Shown: positions 33,467 to 43,945 of the stretch, piece after piece
Layout of the letters: each line of letters opens with the position of its first letter
How positions within the stretch are numbered: the first letter of the stretch is position 1
Assembly: GCA_036250195.1 (NCBI GenBank)
Contig: JAVHZZ010000004.1
Location: 255,378,728-255,442,727, forward strand
Direction: 5' to 3'
Length of the DNA: 64,000 bases
Origin: Mixophyes australis
Taxonomy: Eukaryota > Chordata > Amphibia > Anura > Limnodynastidae
Translations under genes and position numbers: made by a program
Notes under the pieces: generated by a model
Database searches by the model: none
Told to the model about the DNA's origin: nothing
What the model saw: the letters and a program-made list of their open reading frames with translations, nothing else

Positions 33467-34135
33467 TGTATTGGGGCCCCAACTTCCTGCAAGGTTGCCG
33501 CAACCTGATGTTTCGTGTGAATAACCAAACCCGATCCCCCACTTTCAATGAACATGGTCTACGATGGCGGTCAGCGAAGACCTTCGATTTTTGGGAAGCT
33601 TGCCCTAATGCAGAGTGTACCTTTTTGCAGACAGACCTTAACCTGGTAGTAAAAGCTGGTGTTCCGAAATCCCCACAGGAAATGGTAGTTTGATTTCGGG
33701 TGAAACCCAAAGTTGCAAAAGAACGGGGATGTAACTTTTTGCTTCGTGGGTCTTTCTGTGAAAGGATGGCGCCAGCACCAACATCCGAAGCGTCCACCTC
33801 TACAATGAACGGAAGTTCTGGGTCAGGATGTCTCAGCACTGGAGCAGAAATGAAAGTAGCTTTGAGTGCTGAGAAACTTGCCAATGCTTCCGAAGACCAC
33901 TTTGCTCCTTTTCGGGTGAGGGCAGTGATAGGAGCCACTAACGAGGAGAATGAGTGAAAAGATCTACGGTAATAATTGGCGAACCCAAGGAATCTCTGGA
34001 TCGCCTTCAGATTAGTAGGGAGGACCCAATCCTGGATTGCCTGAACTTTGGCAGGGTCCATTGCGAATCCTGATGAGGAGATGATGTACCCCAGGAACGA
34101 AACTGTGGACACCTCGAATTCACATTTCTCCCTCT
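33467..34135 (-). pseudogene. Gypsy-A RT thumb, RNase H start, integrase C-terminal region
   Basis: Begins EKCEFEVSTVSFLGYIISS (RT thumb), continues through the connection RFLGFANYYRRSF and PITALTRKG to the RNase H start EVDASDVGAGAILSQKD, then jumps by deletion to the integrase end, KVHSALGQASQKSKVFADRH and LKVGDRVWLFTRN. RT palm with its YxDD site, most of RNase H and the integrase DDE core are missing. The frame itself is long (225 codons), so the deletions are nearly in phase. Confidence 0.85.
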
Positions 34136-34220
34136 AACCAATGTCGCCATTTCTCCAATGCCAACTTAATGGCCAACAATTCACGATTTCATAATTACAT
34201 TCGGCAGACAGAAATTTTCT
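34117..34220 (-). pseudogene. Displaced RNase H piece in Gypsy-A
   Basis: This reads CAFISRKFLSAECNYE, then after a small deletion NRELLAIKLALEKWRHWLEG. In a normal element this RNase H segment comes after the RT thumb and the VDAS motif, but here it precedes the thumb. It is in a different frame from the protease before it and the thumb after it. Confidence 0.85.
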
Positions 34221-34863
34221 AGAGATGAAGGCACAAGGAGTATAAACGCCCTTCCGGCAACTTGGAACCCCGGACTAAATCAATTGCGCAGTCATATTCT
34301 CGGTGTGGTGGAAGTGAATCAGCTTTCTTTTTGCAGAACACATCACTGAAGTCCTGGTAGGGTACCGGCAAGAAGTCTGGACTAGGCCGTAGGATTCTAA
34401 GCGGCAAGGTCAAGCAAGACGTAGAACACTCGGAACTCCAACGGATAATCTCTCCACTTTTCCAGTCAATAAGGGGATTATGACTGCGAAGCCAGGGATA
34501 CCCCAGTATCAAAGGAGCAGAGGGACAGGTAATAAGATAGAAGGAGAGTTCCTCCGTATGGAGGGCTCCTACAGACAACAGAACCATTGGAGTCCTAGCG
34601 AGAATCCTTCCCCCAGACAAGGGGTTACCATCCAAACCACATGTGGTGATGCTTGCTCCTAGCTTGATATACGGAATATCAAGCATCCGAGCCAAATGTA
34701 TATCCAGAAAATTACGGGCCGCACCACTATCAAGAAAAGCTGTCAGATCCGTGGATTTTCCACGGAAAGCTAGACGTCCCGGGACTAATAAAGAATTTTC
34801 TGAAGAGATAATCTGAAGACCTAAGCGCACCTCTTCACTTGCACTTAGGCTTTGGAGTTTCCC
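34219..34863 (-). pseudogene. Gypsy-A protease domain (start of pol)
   Basis: The pol frame, -1 to gag, carries the retropepsin motif TAFLDSGAARNFLD near residue 30 of the ATG-started frame and the following GGRILARTP, APLILGYPWLRSHNP and IDWKSGEI blocks typical of chromovirus proteases. It ends shortly after SLPPHREYDCAIDL, where the RT should begin, because of the rearrangement. It would be translated only after frameshifting from gag. Confidence 0.82.
34820..34863 (-). promoter_or_regulatory. Probable -1 programmed frameshift signal of Gypsy-A
   Basis: On the minus strand GGGAAAC (34863-34857) is phased G_GGA_AAC in gag. A 7-nt spacer (34856-34850) leads to a 9-bp stem, CCTAAGTGC (34849-34841) with GCGCTTAGG (34828-34820), one G:U pair, and a 12-nt loop. 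The gag TAA lies in the stem. GGGAAAC is the slippery site of mammalian PEG10, which descends from a sushi-like element. Confidence 0.82.
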
Positions 34864-35717
34864 GGCTTATTGGGACAAGAACGTACTAAGTGGCCTGGTT
34901 GACCACAATACATACACAGGCCTAGTGAGCGTCTTCTGGAGCGTTCCTCCGGAGGCAAGCGGTAAGCGCCCAACTGCATGGGTTCAGAGGAATCGGACAA
35001 AGTGGTACCGGAGCTAGATAATAAGTCCATAGGAACAGAGGACTCCCGCTCAGTCTTCCTTTCTCTGATCCGACGATCAATTTTTATGACGAGTTGCATC
35101 AACTCCTCCAGTGAGTCGGATACCGGATACTGGACTAAGGAATCCTTAATCTGCTCGGTAAGTCCTAAGCGAAATTGACTTCGCAGTGCTGGATCGTTCC
35201 AGGCACTATCGGAGGACCATCGCCGGAATTCCGCACAATACTCTTCCGCGGAGCGACGTCCTTGCCTCAAGGCTCGGAGATGAGACTCAGCTGAGGCCAC
35301 CCTGTCTGGGTCATCGTACAGAAACCCCAGAGCTTGGAAAAAAGCATCCACAGACTGCAAGGCTGAGCTTGTGGGAGGCAAGGAGAAGGCCCAAGACTGA
35401 GGATCGCCCTGGAGTAAGGAGATAATGATCCCTACCCTTTGTTGTTCCGAACCAGAGGAGCGTGGTTTCAGGCGGAAGTACAACTTGCAGCTCTCTTTAA
35501 AATTACGGAAGGCTGACCTGCTTCCAGAGAATCGGTCAAGCAAGTTCATCTTAGGCTCTGGTGTGTCACCAGCAAGGACTTGCTGAAGCTGTAGGTCTCT
35601 GGAAGCCCCCTCTTGGACTGCCAAGCGCTGGGATAAATTCTGCACAACTTGGGAAATCGCCTGAATCTGAATCGCCAGGATCTGGGCTGGAGACAGGTTC
35701 GATTCCTCGTTGTCCAT
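34845..35717 (-). CDS. Gypsy-A gag
   Basis: A 290-residue intact Gag starting MDNEESNLSPAQILAIQ. A longer frame starts inside the LTR at 35867, but the ATG at 35717 lies 35 bases after the LTR end and fits the gag start of the other Gypsy element, so I prefer it. The N-terminus (about 10-50) is coiled and glutamine-rich; the middle has the retrotransposon gag fold pattern; a CCHC knuckle, CMYCGQPGHLVRSC, sits at about 268-281. Gag is undamaged although pol is not, so the copy could still supply particles or be packaged by a relative. Confidence 0.88.
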   Translation of the reverse strand: MDNEESNLSPAQILAIQIQAISQVVQNLSQRLAVQEGASRDLQLQQVLAGDTPEPKMNLLDRFSGSRSAFRNFKESCKLYFRLKPRSSGSEQQRVGIIISLLQGDPQSWAFSLPPTSSALQSVDAFFQALGFLYDDPDRVASAESHLRALRQGRRSAEEYCAEFRRWSSDSAWNDPALRSQFRLGLTEQIKDSLVQYPVSDSLEELMQLVIKIDRRIRERKTERESSVPMDLLSSSGTTLSDSSEPMQLGAYRLPPEERSRRRSLGLCMYCGQPGHLVRSCPNKPGNSKA

Positions 35718-35752
35718 GGCCGTATATACCAATCTTCCTTGGCCGGTTATAA

Positions 35753-36362
35753 TGTTAGGAACTCCCAAGCCAGTACAATGAAACTCGGGAACTACTCTGA
35801 AGGCCCGGTGTTCACTGGAGCCCCTAGTGGTGGGGACAGACTTGGCTGCGGGCCGACCGAGGGGCAAGTAACGTATACTGACTTAAAGGAGAACCCAGGA
35901 GTGGAGTGATTGGCGGACAGTAGTGAGGAGGAGATCCAAGGTCAAAGGTCACAAGCACAGGTACAGAATCCAGGGGAAAGCGAAAGGTCAGGTGCACAAG
36001 TAAAGGAGCAAAATCTGGAATTCAGGCAAATGGTCAGGGTCAGAAGTAAAGATTCAATGATCCAGGAACAAGCAAAGGTCATACACGGGAGTCAATCAAA
36101 GGTAACAAAAACCAAGCAGGGAGAACAAGCAGGCAGCAGAACTGAGGACAGAACGCTATAACCGGCAGTGAGGCAGCAGACCTCACTGCCCTAAATACTA
36201 GCATCAACCAATCAGAGCCCAGCTTAAAATCATATGGCCAGTTCAGATACGGACAAGTAATTAGCCCGCAGGCTTGAGAGCTCTCCCGCTCATGCGCCCG
36301 GCTGTCCCCAGCTACCTGGACACAGCGCTACCCCTGTTGGCGTCCGGCCGTTGCCCTGGCAA
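35753..36362 (-). repeat. 5' LTR of Gypsy-A, truncated at its outer end
   Basis: Matches 32378-33086 from TGTTAGGAACTCC up to GCCCTGGCAAC, but lacks the outer ~100 bp (the GC-rich GTCGGGTCAAATCC.. part). It joins directly to the chromodomain of Gypsy-B at 36363. It has a 21-bp or so segment, GCTCATGCGCCCGGCTGTCC, that the other LTR lacks. Confidence 0.85.
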
Positions 36363-36689
36363 CAGACGTGGAGCATTAATATCCTCTTCATAGACCCAAG
36401 ATCTCTCCTCTGGGCCGTAGCCCTTCCAATGGATGAGAAATTGGCGTTTTCCTCTAGAGATATGAGATTCCAGAATGCGTTCTACCAGAAATTCTTCACC
36501 ACGAATAGTCTTGACAGGAGGAGGTGGAGAGGTTTTGCTGGAAAATTCCTTGAGAATGAGTGGTTTAAGCAGAGATATATGGAAGGTATTATGAATCCGC
36601 AGGGAAGCTGGTAGGTGAAGTCTGTAGGTGACAGGGTTGATCACATGAGAGATGGAAAAGGGTCCAATATAGCGTGGAGCTAATTTCAT
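36363..36689 (-). pseudogene. Gypsy-B integrase C-terminus and chromodomain
   Basis: Starts APRYIGPFSISHVINPVTYR, followed by PASLRIHNTFHISLLKP, then the chromodomain EFLVERILESHISRGKRQF, LIHWKGYGPEERSWVYEED. The frame then runs into Gypsy-A LTR sequence, so the natural end is lost. All aromatic-cage-like positions (W in HWKGY and SWVYEE) are present. Confidence 0.85.
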
Positions 36690-36734
36690 AGTGAGAACCT
36701 TGAGTCTAAGGTTGCGGGTAGCTAACCAGACTTT

Positions 36735-36909
36735 GGGCTAGATTTACTAAGCTGCGGGTTTGAAAAAGTGGGGATGTTGCCTATAGCAACCAATCAGATT
36801 CTAGCTGTCATTTTGCAGAAGGTACTAAATGAATGAAAGCTAGAATCTGATTGGTTGCTATAGGCAACATCCCCACCTTTTCAAACCTGCAGCTTAGTAA
36901 ATCTAGCCC
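36735..36909. repeat. 175-bp palindromic MITE, GGGCTAGATTTACTAA family, copy 2
   Basis: Nearly perfect inverted arms, GGGCTAGATTTACTAAGCTG against CAGCTTAGTAAATCTAGCCC, with a 3-bp duplication TTT (36732-36734 and 36910-36912). Removal restores a VGDKVWL-like integrase sequence. Copy 1 is at 28744-28918. Confidence 0.9.
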
Positions 36910-36910
36910 T

Positions 36911-38253
36911 TTGTCTCCTACCCGAAGTACAGGGAGATTCCTTCTATGCCGATCTGAAAAGTGTTTGTAACGGTCAGAAGTTTGTAGTAATCTGGAACGT
37001 ACTTGGGACCAAACTTGAAAAAAATTGTGTACCATATTCTGCGCAGCAGGTATCGAGGAATCCGAAAGATCAGAGAAGGTAGGGAAAATGGGATGTCTCT
37101 CGTAGATGGTAAAGAAGGGAGAGTTACCCGTGGACTCGTGTCGGTGGTTATTACGGGTAAACTCTGCCCAGGGTAAAAGTTCACTCCAGGACGACTGTTG
37201 ATCCGAACAGTAGCACCTCAGAAATGCCTCCAGGTCCTGATTGGTCCGTTCAGTCTGCCCATTAGTTTGCGGGTGGTACCCGGAGGAGAATTTTAGGCTG
37301 ATCCCAAGCTGTTTGCAAAAGGATCTCCAGAATTGGGAGACAAATTGGACTCCACGATCAGAAATGATGTCCTTCGGGCAGCCGTGAAGGCGAAAAATCT
37401 CTCGGATAAACAGGAGAGCCAGCTGGGAGGCAGAAGGTAATCCCTTGAGGGGAATGAAGTGGGCTAATTTCGAAAAGCGGTCCACCACCACCCAGATGGT
37501 GATAAAGCCATGACTGGCAGGAAGGTCTGTAATGAAATCCATGCTGATACTAAGCCATGAAAGTTCCGGAATGGGCAGAGGATGGAGAAGACCGGCAGGG
37601 GGTCTCCTCGGGATCTTGTGTTGGGCGCAGACCTCACAAGCACGGATGAATTTCAGGACATCCGAGGGCAATGAGGGCCACCAATAAAAGCGAGATAGAA
37701 GAGCAACTGTCTTCTTAACCCCAGCATGACCAGCGAATTTGGCGTTATGAGCCCATCGTAGGAGTTTAATGCGTAGATGTTCCTGTACAAAAGAACGACC
37801 AGTAGGAGGAGTCTTGAAAGAGGAATTGGTCAAGGCTACAATTGTGGAAGGATTGAGGATAGGTTTGGCAACCATAGATGACGAGACATCGGAGAAGTCA
37901 AAAGATCGAGATAATGCGTCAGCACGCAAATTCTTGGTACCGGGCCGGAAAGTTAGTATCAGCTGGAATCTGTTAAAAAATAGCGACCAGCAGGCCTGTC
38001 GAGGGTTCAGACATTGTGCAGACTGCAAGTAGGTGAGATTTTTACGATCTGTATACACTGTGATGGGAAAGCGCGCCCCCTCCAACAGATAGCGCCATTC
38101 CTCCAGGGCGGTCTTGATGGTGAGAAGTTCCTTGTCCCCAATCCCGTAGTTGGCTTCACTGGCCGAAAATCTTTTGGAGAGAAAACCACAAGGAACAGGA
38201 AGGCCTAAAGAATTCTTTTGGGACAGTACTGCTCCAATCCCAACAGAGGCCAA
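36911..38253 (-). pseudogene. Gypsy-B RNase H and integrase
   Basis: Long open frame with RNase H (CGFLSKRFSASEANYGIGDK, ELLTIKTALEEWRYLLEG, TVYTDRKNLTYL), the integrase zinc-binding HHCC region (HNAKFAGHAG to CEVCAQHK) and a complete-looking DDE core: SISMDFITDLP, IISDRGVQFVSQF, and YHPQTNGQTERTNQDLE. The first RNase H Asp is lost because about 40 residues between RT thumb and [10 protein letters not shown] are deleted and the frame shifts near 38255. The MITE at 36909 supplies a false end. So the integrase core is preserved but disconnected. Confidence 0.87.
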
Positions 38254-38893
38254 GACTTGGATTGGCTGCCCCTCCGAGTGAGGAGAGTAATAGGAGAGAT
38301 TAACGTAGAAAACCCCTTAATGAATTGGCGATAATAATTCGTAAAGCCAATAAAACGCTGGGTAGCCTTGAGACCAGAAGGTTGAGGCCAATTATGAATA
38401 GCCTCCAATTTGCTTGGATCCATCTGAAGGCCGGAGTCTGATACAATATATCCTAGGAAGGGTACTTGAGAGCAATTGAAAAGACATTTCTCGAGGTTGC
38501 AGAATAGGAGATTAGCACGTAAACGAGAAAACACCTCTTTGACATGCATGAGATGAGTAGACAGGTCTTGGGAAAAGATAAGGATATCATCCAAATAAAT
38601 AACCACTGATTGGTAGAGCAAATCCCTAAATATCTCGTTCACAAAGTCCTGAAAGACCGCTGGGGCGTTACTGAGCCCAAACGGCATCACCAGGTATTCA
38701 TAGTGGCCATCTCTGGTATTTAATGCGGTTTTCCACTCGTCTCCTCTGCGAATTCTGATTAGGTTGTAGGCTCCCCTGAGGTCCAACTTAGTAAAGATTT
38801 GTGCCCCTCAAATACGGTCAAAGAGCTCAGAGAAAGGAAGGGGGTAACGATTTTTAATCGTGATGGCATTTAGTCTTCTGTAATCAATGCACG
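38205..38893 (-). pseudogene. Gypsy-B reverse transcriptase, palm and thumb
   Basis: Contains [39 protein letters not shown], the catalytic [12 protein letters not shown] and the thumb [24 protein letters not shown] stop at 38808-38810 (probably a CGA to TGA change) and a frameshift near 38255 disable it. The RT N-terminal block continues at 40507 beyond the solo LTR. Confidence 0.87.
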
Positions 38894-38894
38894 G

Positions 38895-40506
38895 TGTCAC
38901 GGGCACTAGGAGTCTTTGCCCAGGGTAACACCAGATGATGAACTTACCAGAGTAATATAGCTGGTACTATGGTTCTCTGGTAGGGTGACAACGTAACAGG
39001 AGAAACAGCAGATGATGAGAGAATGCTCAAGGAAAGTCTATGACTAGCAGCAACTGGTAATGAGTAGATGAATGTACACGAGGAACCAGATGGACAAGGA
39101 AACGTGAGGAGAGTCAGTGGTCTGCATATAGCAAGTTGTACCACTGCTATAGTGAGGAGGAATGTCCAGGAGTAGCGAGGAGGTAGTGAGAGTCAGCGGT
39201 CTGCGTATAGCAAGTTGTACCGCTGTCTATAGTGAAGGAATGGAATCCAGGTGAAGGTAGGTAACGGGGAAGTCAGTGGTCTGCGTATAGCAAGTTGTAC
39301 CACTGCTTATGTGAGAGGATACTTGAAACTGGTGTCACAGGGAACAGGAGTCAGTGATCTGCGTCAGCAAGTTGTACCACTGCTATATATATGTGAGGAG
39401 GGGCACGAGGAGATGAATGTAAAGCAGAGTATACACGGGGCACACAGAACTTGATCCCACGATGAAATCCACAATACAACGATAACTGACAAGCACTGCT
39501 TGAAGTATACAAAGTCACAATAGCTATCCAGGCAATAGGAAACAAAGTCAATGGTAACAATAGCTTCAGTGGATAGGAGGCTCCGGAGGAGAACACAACT
39601 CAGTCCAGATGGATATGCAATACAAAAGCAAAGTCAATGGAAAGTATGCATACCGCGGTTCAGGAGAGCAGGCTGTCAGAGAGACGTGCAGGGATACCTG
39701 AACGGCTGAAGGCCGGCAGGAGGAGAGACCACTGGAGGGTGGAAGCGGTAATCAGGTTGGTGCAGCACACGGCAAGTAATCCAGAATCAACGAAGCAATA
39801 CTCAGGAAGCAGTAGTAAGTGAAACTGGAAACATGATGAACACGGGAGAGTTGAGGCTGTCTGGTATCCAGTAGTAGTGGTGGAGGCAGCGGAGAGAAGG
39901 CACGCTGAACACGGGAGAGTAGAGGCGGTCTGGAACCCTGTAGTAGTAACGGAGGCAGCGGAGGGCTGACACGATAAACACAGGAGAGTTGAGACGATCA
40001 GGAACTCTGTAGTAGTAACGGAAGCAGCGGAGAGCTGACACGATAAACACAGGAGAGTTGAAACGAACAGGAACTCTGTAGTAGTAACGGAGGCAGCAGA
40101 TAGGAATCAGCTGAGTGCAGGCACGATGAACACAGGAGAGTTGGAATGAACAGGAGTCCAGTAGTAATAGCAGATAGGAATCAGCTAAGTGCAGACACGA
40201 TGAACACAGGAGAGTTGAAGTGGTCTGGAAACCACAATAGCAGTAAACAGGAATCAGCAGGAGCTGAATACACGAGGAACACAGGAACACCTTCAGAGGC
40301 TCATGGGAAATGAGACTCCAAGATCAGGCAACCAGGTAATGATCACAGGTGGTTTAAATAGGGAGGGTTGCCTGATTATCCAATCAATTAAAAGCAACAG
40401 GTACTGAAGGTTTGATAAGGGCTGCACATACGCAGACCCTCAGGATGGCGGACGGCCACGGTTCCTGAACACACGGGAAATGGCACTCACAGTCCGGTGA
40501 GTGACA
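38895..40506 (-). mobile_element. Solo LTR inserted in the RT gene of Gypsy-B
   Basis: 1.6 kb from TGTCACGGGCAC to CCGGTGAGTGACA, homologous to the LTR at 2588-4518. The flanks are CACGG (38890-38894) and CACAG (40507-40511), a 5-bp duplication with one change. Joining them gives the conserved RT sequence around DGSLRPCIDYR, so the insertion point is exact. No internal sequence remains, which implies LTR-LTR recombination after insertion. Confidence 0.92.
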
Positions 40507-41176
40507 CACAGTCTGAGAGAGCCGTCCTTCTTTTTTACAGAAAAGAAGCCTGCCCCTGCTGGAGAAGATGATTTCCTAATGAATCCCCTCCTGAGGTTCT
40601 CAGTAACATACTCCGACATAGCCTGTGTCTCGGGCAAAGACAGCGGATATACCCTGCCTCTAGGAATGTTCTTTCCAGGGATGAGGTCGATGGGGCAATC
40701 CCAAGGCCGATAAGGAAGAAGGATTTCGGAAGCGGTTTTAGAGAACACATCAGCGAACTCAGAGTAGACTTCAGGAAGGCCCACCAGGGAAGAAGTACAG
40801 AGACGGGCCAGCTTGGGTTTTGATGGGAAAACGGATCTCAGACATCTTTTATTGCAGGATGAACCCCAGCGGATAACTTGAGCTCGCTGCCAGTCGAATT
40901 GTGGAGAATGGAGCTTCAGCCATGGTAACCCCAGGATGATATGGTTAACCGATTGGGGTAGCACAAGGAAACTGATACTCTCGGAGTGAAGTGCTCCTAT
41001 CTTCATCCGGAGTGGGGAAGTAGAGAGAGAGATTGAGCCATTGGAGACTCTATTTCCGTCCACAGCAGTGAGCATCAAATGTTGAGCCAAAGGGATAGTA
41101 TCCAGACAGAGTTCGGTCACAAGTTTGGAAGAGATGAAGTTCCCTGCGGACCCCGAGTCCACAAAGCAGGCCAAAA
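40507..41176 (-). pseudogene. Gypsy-B protease and RT N-terminus
   Basis: From 41176 inward: protease FVDSGSAGNFISSKLV, LPQSVNHIILGLPWLKLH, then YRPWDCPIDLIPG, RVYPLSLPETQAMSEYV and GAGFFSVKKKDGSLR, where the solo LTR interrupts. Open throughout. The 5' edge at about 41177 changes abruptly to AT-rich DNA, so gag was lost by truncation or deletion. Confidence 0.85.
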
Positions 41177-41904
41177 AGTAATTTAACAAAATTAGAAACG
41201 TATTGTTACATTTCTTTCTTCCCACATAGGAATAATGAAAAACCTACACAGAATTGCCAAAGAAAAACGTGCATACCACAGTATAAAAAAACAACAAAGA
41301 AGAAAATTCTCATACGTCTTGTATAATTGTTTTTAATGAAATGCTCATGTGTCTGAGGCCTAGGCTAGGGTGTATGATATAGTTTATAGCCTGCAATGAT
41401 TAGGATCATGGGTGCAGTGGCAGGAAATATTTCCTCTAAATGAATTTCTGCCTCCTCAAGTTCATACAAAGGTAAACAACTATATTACTAAGTTTCTCAT
41501 TAGACCATACAGGAAAGAGTTTTGGACTGGGTATCTACAATATGTATTTTTTTTGTTAACCACTGTTTGACATATGTGATAACAAAACCTTCTGTTCAGT
41601 GTATTCCTTGTATCAGTCATGTCATTGTGTGCAATACTAAAGAGAAAAAGTGACTGGGGGACCAAGTCACAAAGTCTATTTTTAAATTTCTTTTTCAAAA
41701 ACAATTATTAATAGTTTACGCTGCTGACTTTCCCCACTTAGGTATTAGGTCCCCTCTTGTATTAATCTATCCCTCCTAACAGGTTCTTGAACAGTTTTCA
41801 GCCTGTTCTGTTACTGCTTGGTAAAAGCCTTTTGTTCCTGACCTACACCAAGCTATGAATAGTTGAGTGCATTGCATGGAGGGAAGGTAAACTAACCGCT
41901 ATTC
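41177..41904. other. Unassigned AT-rich DNA
   Basis: Nothing recognised; stops in all frames. Confidence 0.5.
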
Positions 41905-42255
41905 TGAGCAGATATGGTTTGACTTATTATACATAGCAGCAGATACTGTATGACTCGGTGAACTATACTTCTCAACAGATATGGCTCAGTTGTCAGGAGA
42001 TATGGTTTAACTTTGTACACTTGACAGTCGATATGGCTGTACTTTGTATAATTGGTAACAAGCATCACTCGGCACATTACACTGGACACCAAATATGGTT
42101 TAGCTTTGTATACTTGGCCCAATATATGGTTCTACATGTAATACTTAGCTCTAGTTATGGCTCAACTTTTTGTACATGGCACCAGATATAACCCAACTTA
42201 TTATTCAATGCAACAAATATGACTCACCGTTGTGTGCTTGGTACCAGAGATCGCT
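41905..42255. repeat. Diverged minisatellite, about 35-bp period
   Basis: GATATGG or a close variant, followed by CTYAACTTTGTA..TTGG, recurs about every 30-40 bases roughly ten times (for example near 41911, 41977, 41999, 42033, 42090, 42123, 42156). An open frame at 41958-42191 is a by-product of the repeat. Confidence 0.65.
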
Positions 42256-43945
42256 CAGTGATAAGGGATCATCTATTTTGTAACACATTATGCCTTCAGA
42301 TTCAGTCATTTTGGTTTATCTCAAACCACATGGTTGACTCAGCCATTTTGCCTTTATCAAAAATTAGTAGGCAAATCGGTTTTAGTATGAAAACTTTTGT
42401 GATGCAAACATACACCCTCTATTTACATATCCAAGTCCTATACAGAACTGGCCGTAGAAACATACCCATTCAAATAATAGATTGCTGACCAATTCCTGTA
42501 CACTGGGCTTGCTCTGTCCAGAAACCTAAGTTTTCAAATATAACTCACCAAGACTCCTAGGTCTCTTTACACACTTGACACATAAGTACTCTCTTTCTCT
42601 CCCTCCTTCCCCATTAATGAAGCATTAAGGATACTATAGGAGGCTGTGGGTACATTAAAGCCAGCACCAAAGAGATTAACTGTGCAAAAGTGGTTAATGC
42701 TGCATACTGGGGACATTGTTCTAATGGGGGCTGTATAATGGCTGCAAGAGAGTTAATGTGTAATGGCTGCAAAGGGGTTCTACTTTGAGGACAGTTGGCT
42801 TGATTCATTAAGGGACATAAATGCCGATATATGCAGTATTTTGTGTAAAATTACACTGTGCATGCTCAGAAAATGACTTTATGCCAGTGAAAGCAAGTGT
42901 ATCAATTCATCTTTGAACAGCCCATTATTTCAAAGGGTTAAAAGAGGAGGGAAGGGGCATATGCATGTAGTGAATGTACAGTAAGGGTGTACCAAGGTTT
43001 TGCCCAGGCACAACCATCCGGTGGCGGATCCAGGGGGGGGCACTAGCTACAGGTCAGGTGTAAGTGCTAAGTGATGGTGATGACGGGCTCTTATACATGC
43101 TAGAACATGTGATGGTAATCAAGAGGAATTGTAAAAATGCATTTATGTACATTAGTCATTAATAACATCCTGATAAATGTATTGCATGTAAGAAAAAAAC
43201 AAATGATTTATTTAGAATGTTTTTTCATTGATTATTGTATTAACAGGTGTCAATGTATTTAATAATATTTTTTAAATATGTGCATTCTGATGGGACTATA
43301 TATATATACATATACATTATGCAGTGTCTTGTGTCTGCATGCATACGGCAAGGGCCGTATAGGCAGAGATTACTTACACCTGTGTTCAACTTGAAATGTT
43401 TCTTGAGATCCTCTTCTTGTTGAATAAGGGCATATCTGCTTGCAATTTCCATTTGTTTAAAGAAATGCAAATTGCGCTCACTTTGCCTTCCTTATTAAAT
43501 AAGGCTAGTGTGCTTATATGAAAACTATGTTTATATGTTCATGGGGAGATGATTCATACTGGGAGCAGAACAGTGTGACTGGGACAGCAGGGATAGGATA
43601 ATATGGATGTCTATGACTTATTTGGCAATACAGTAAATGGTTAACTGAGACCATAGTGTGATTACTGGCACAATGATTGTTTTACAGTATATTGTTATAT
43701 GGAGGATAGATTGTTGCATAGTGGACAGTTTATGTGACACTATAGGCTAATACTGAGCATCCAATGAAGATTTGTAGCTGTATTGTAATAAGACATATTT
43801 GCATTATAGTTGTGTTATATTATTTTGCTTTGCACACTATGTAGTTAGAGTGTATAATTACATTAATTGCATAGTTATACACTATGTCTGCCTATGAGAA
43901 TGTGTATTAACAGGCACTATCGTTGTGAGATAGTTGTGATATACA
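42256..43945. other. Unassigned DNA
   Basis: No gene. Short repeat-like pieces occur: GGCTTGATTCATTAAGGGAC at 42799 (MITE end) and GGTGGCGGATCCAGGGGGGG at 43021, which looks like a hAT terminus without a partner. The rest is AT-rich. Confidence 0.4.

Larger units (their letters stand above)
32378..36362 (-). mobile_element. Gypsy-A: internally deleted and rearranged Tf1/sushi-type chromovirus
   Basis: Order on the minus strand: 5' LTR, gag, protease, a piece of RNase H, the RT thumb, the first RNase H residues, integrase C-terminus with chromodomain, polypurine tract, 3' LTR. Most of RT, RNase H and integrase is missing. The two LTRs differ at about 14 positions plus three small indels by eye over their shared ~600 bp, so the element is not very recent. 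It cannot transpose by itself. Confidence 0.85.
36363..41176 (-). mobile_element. Gypsy-B: 5'-truncated chromovirus with two nested insertions
   Basis: Holds protease, RT, RNase H, integrase and chromodomain but no gag and no LTR of its own. It is cut at 41176 on the 5' side (just before the protease DSGSAGNF) and by Gypsy-A's LTR on the 3' side. A MITE (36735-36909) and a solo LTR (38895-40506) are inserted. It is a different family from Gypsy-A and from the element at 1-4518, though related to the latter in RT. Confidence 0.85.

Noticed and set aside
43015..43045. Another hAT element starting GGTGGCGGATCCAGGGG
   Set aside because: No matching inverted end or 8-bp duplication was found, so it is mentioned only in the unassigned region.
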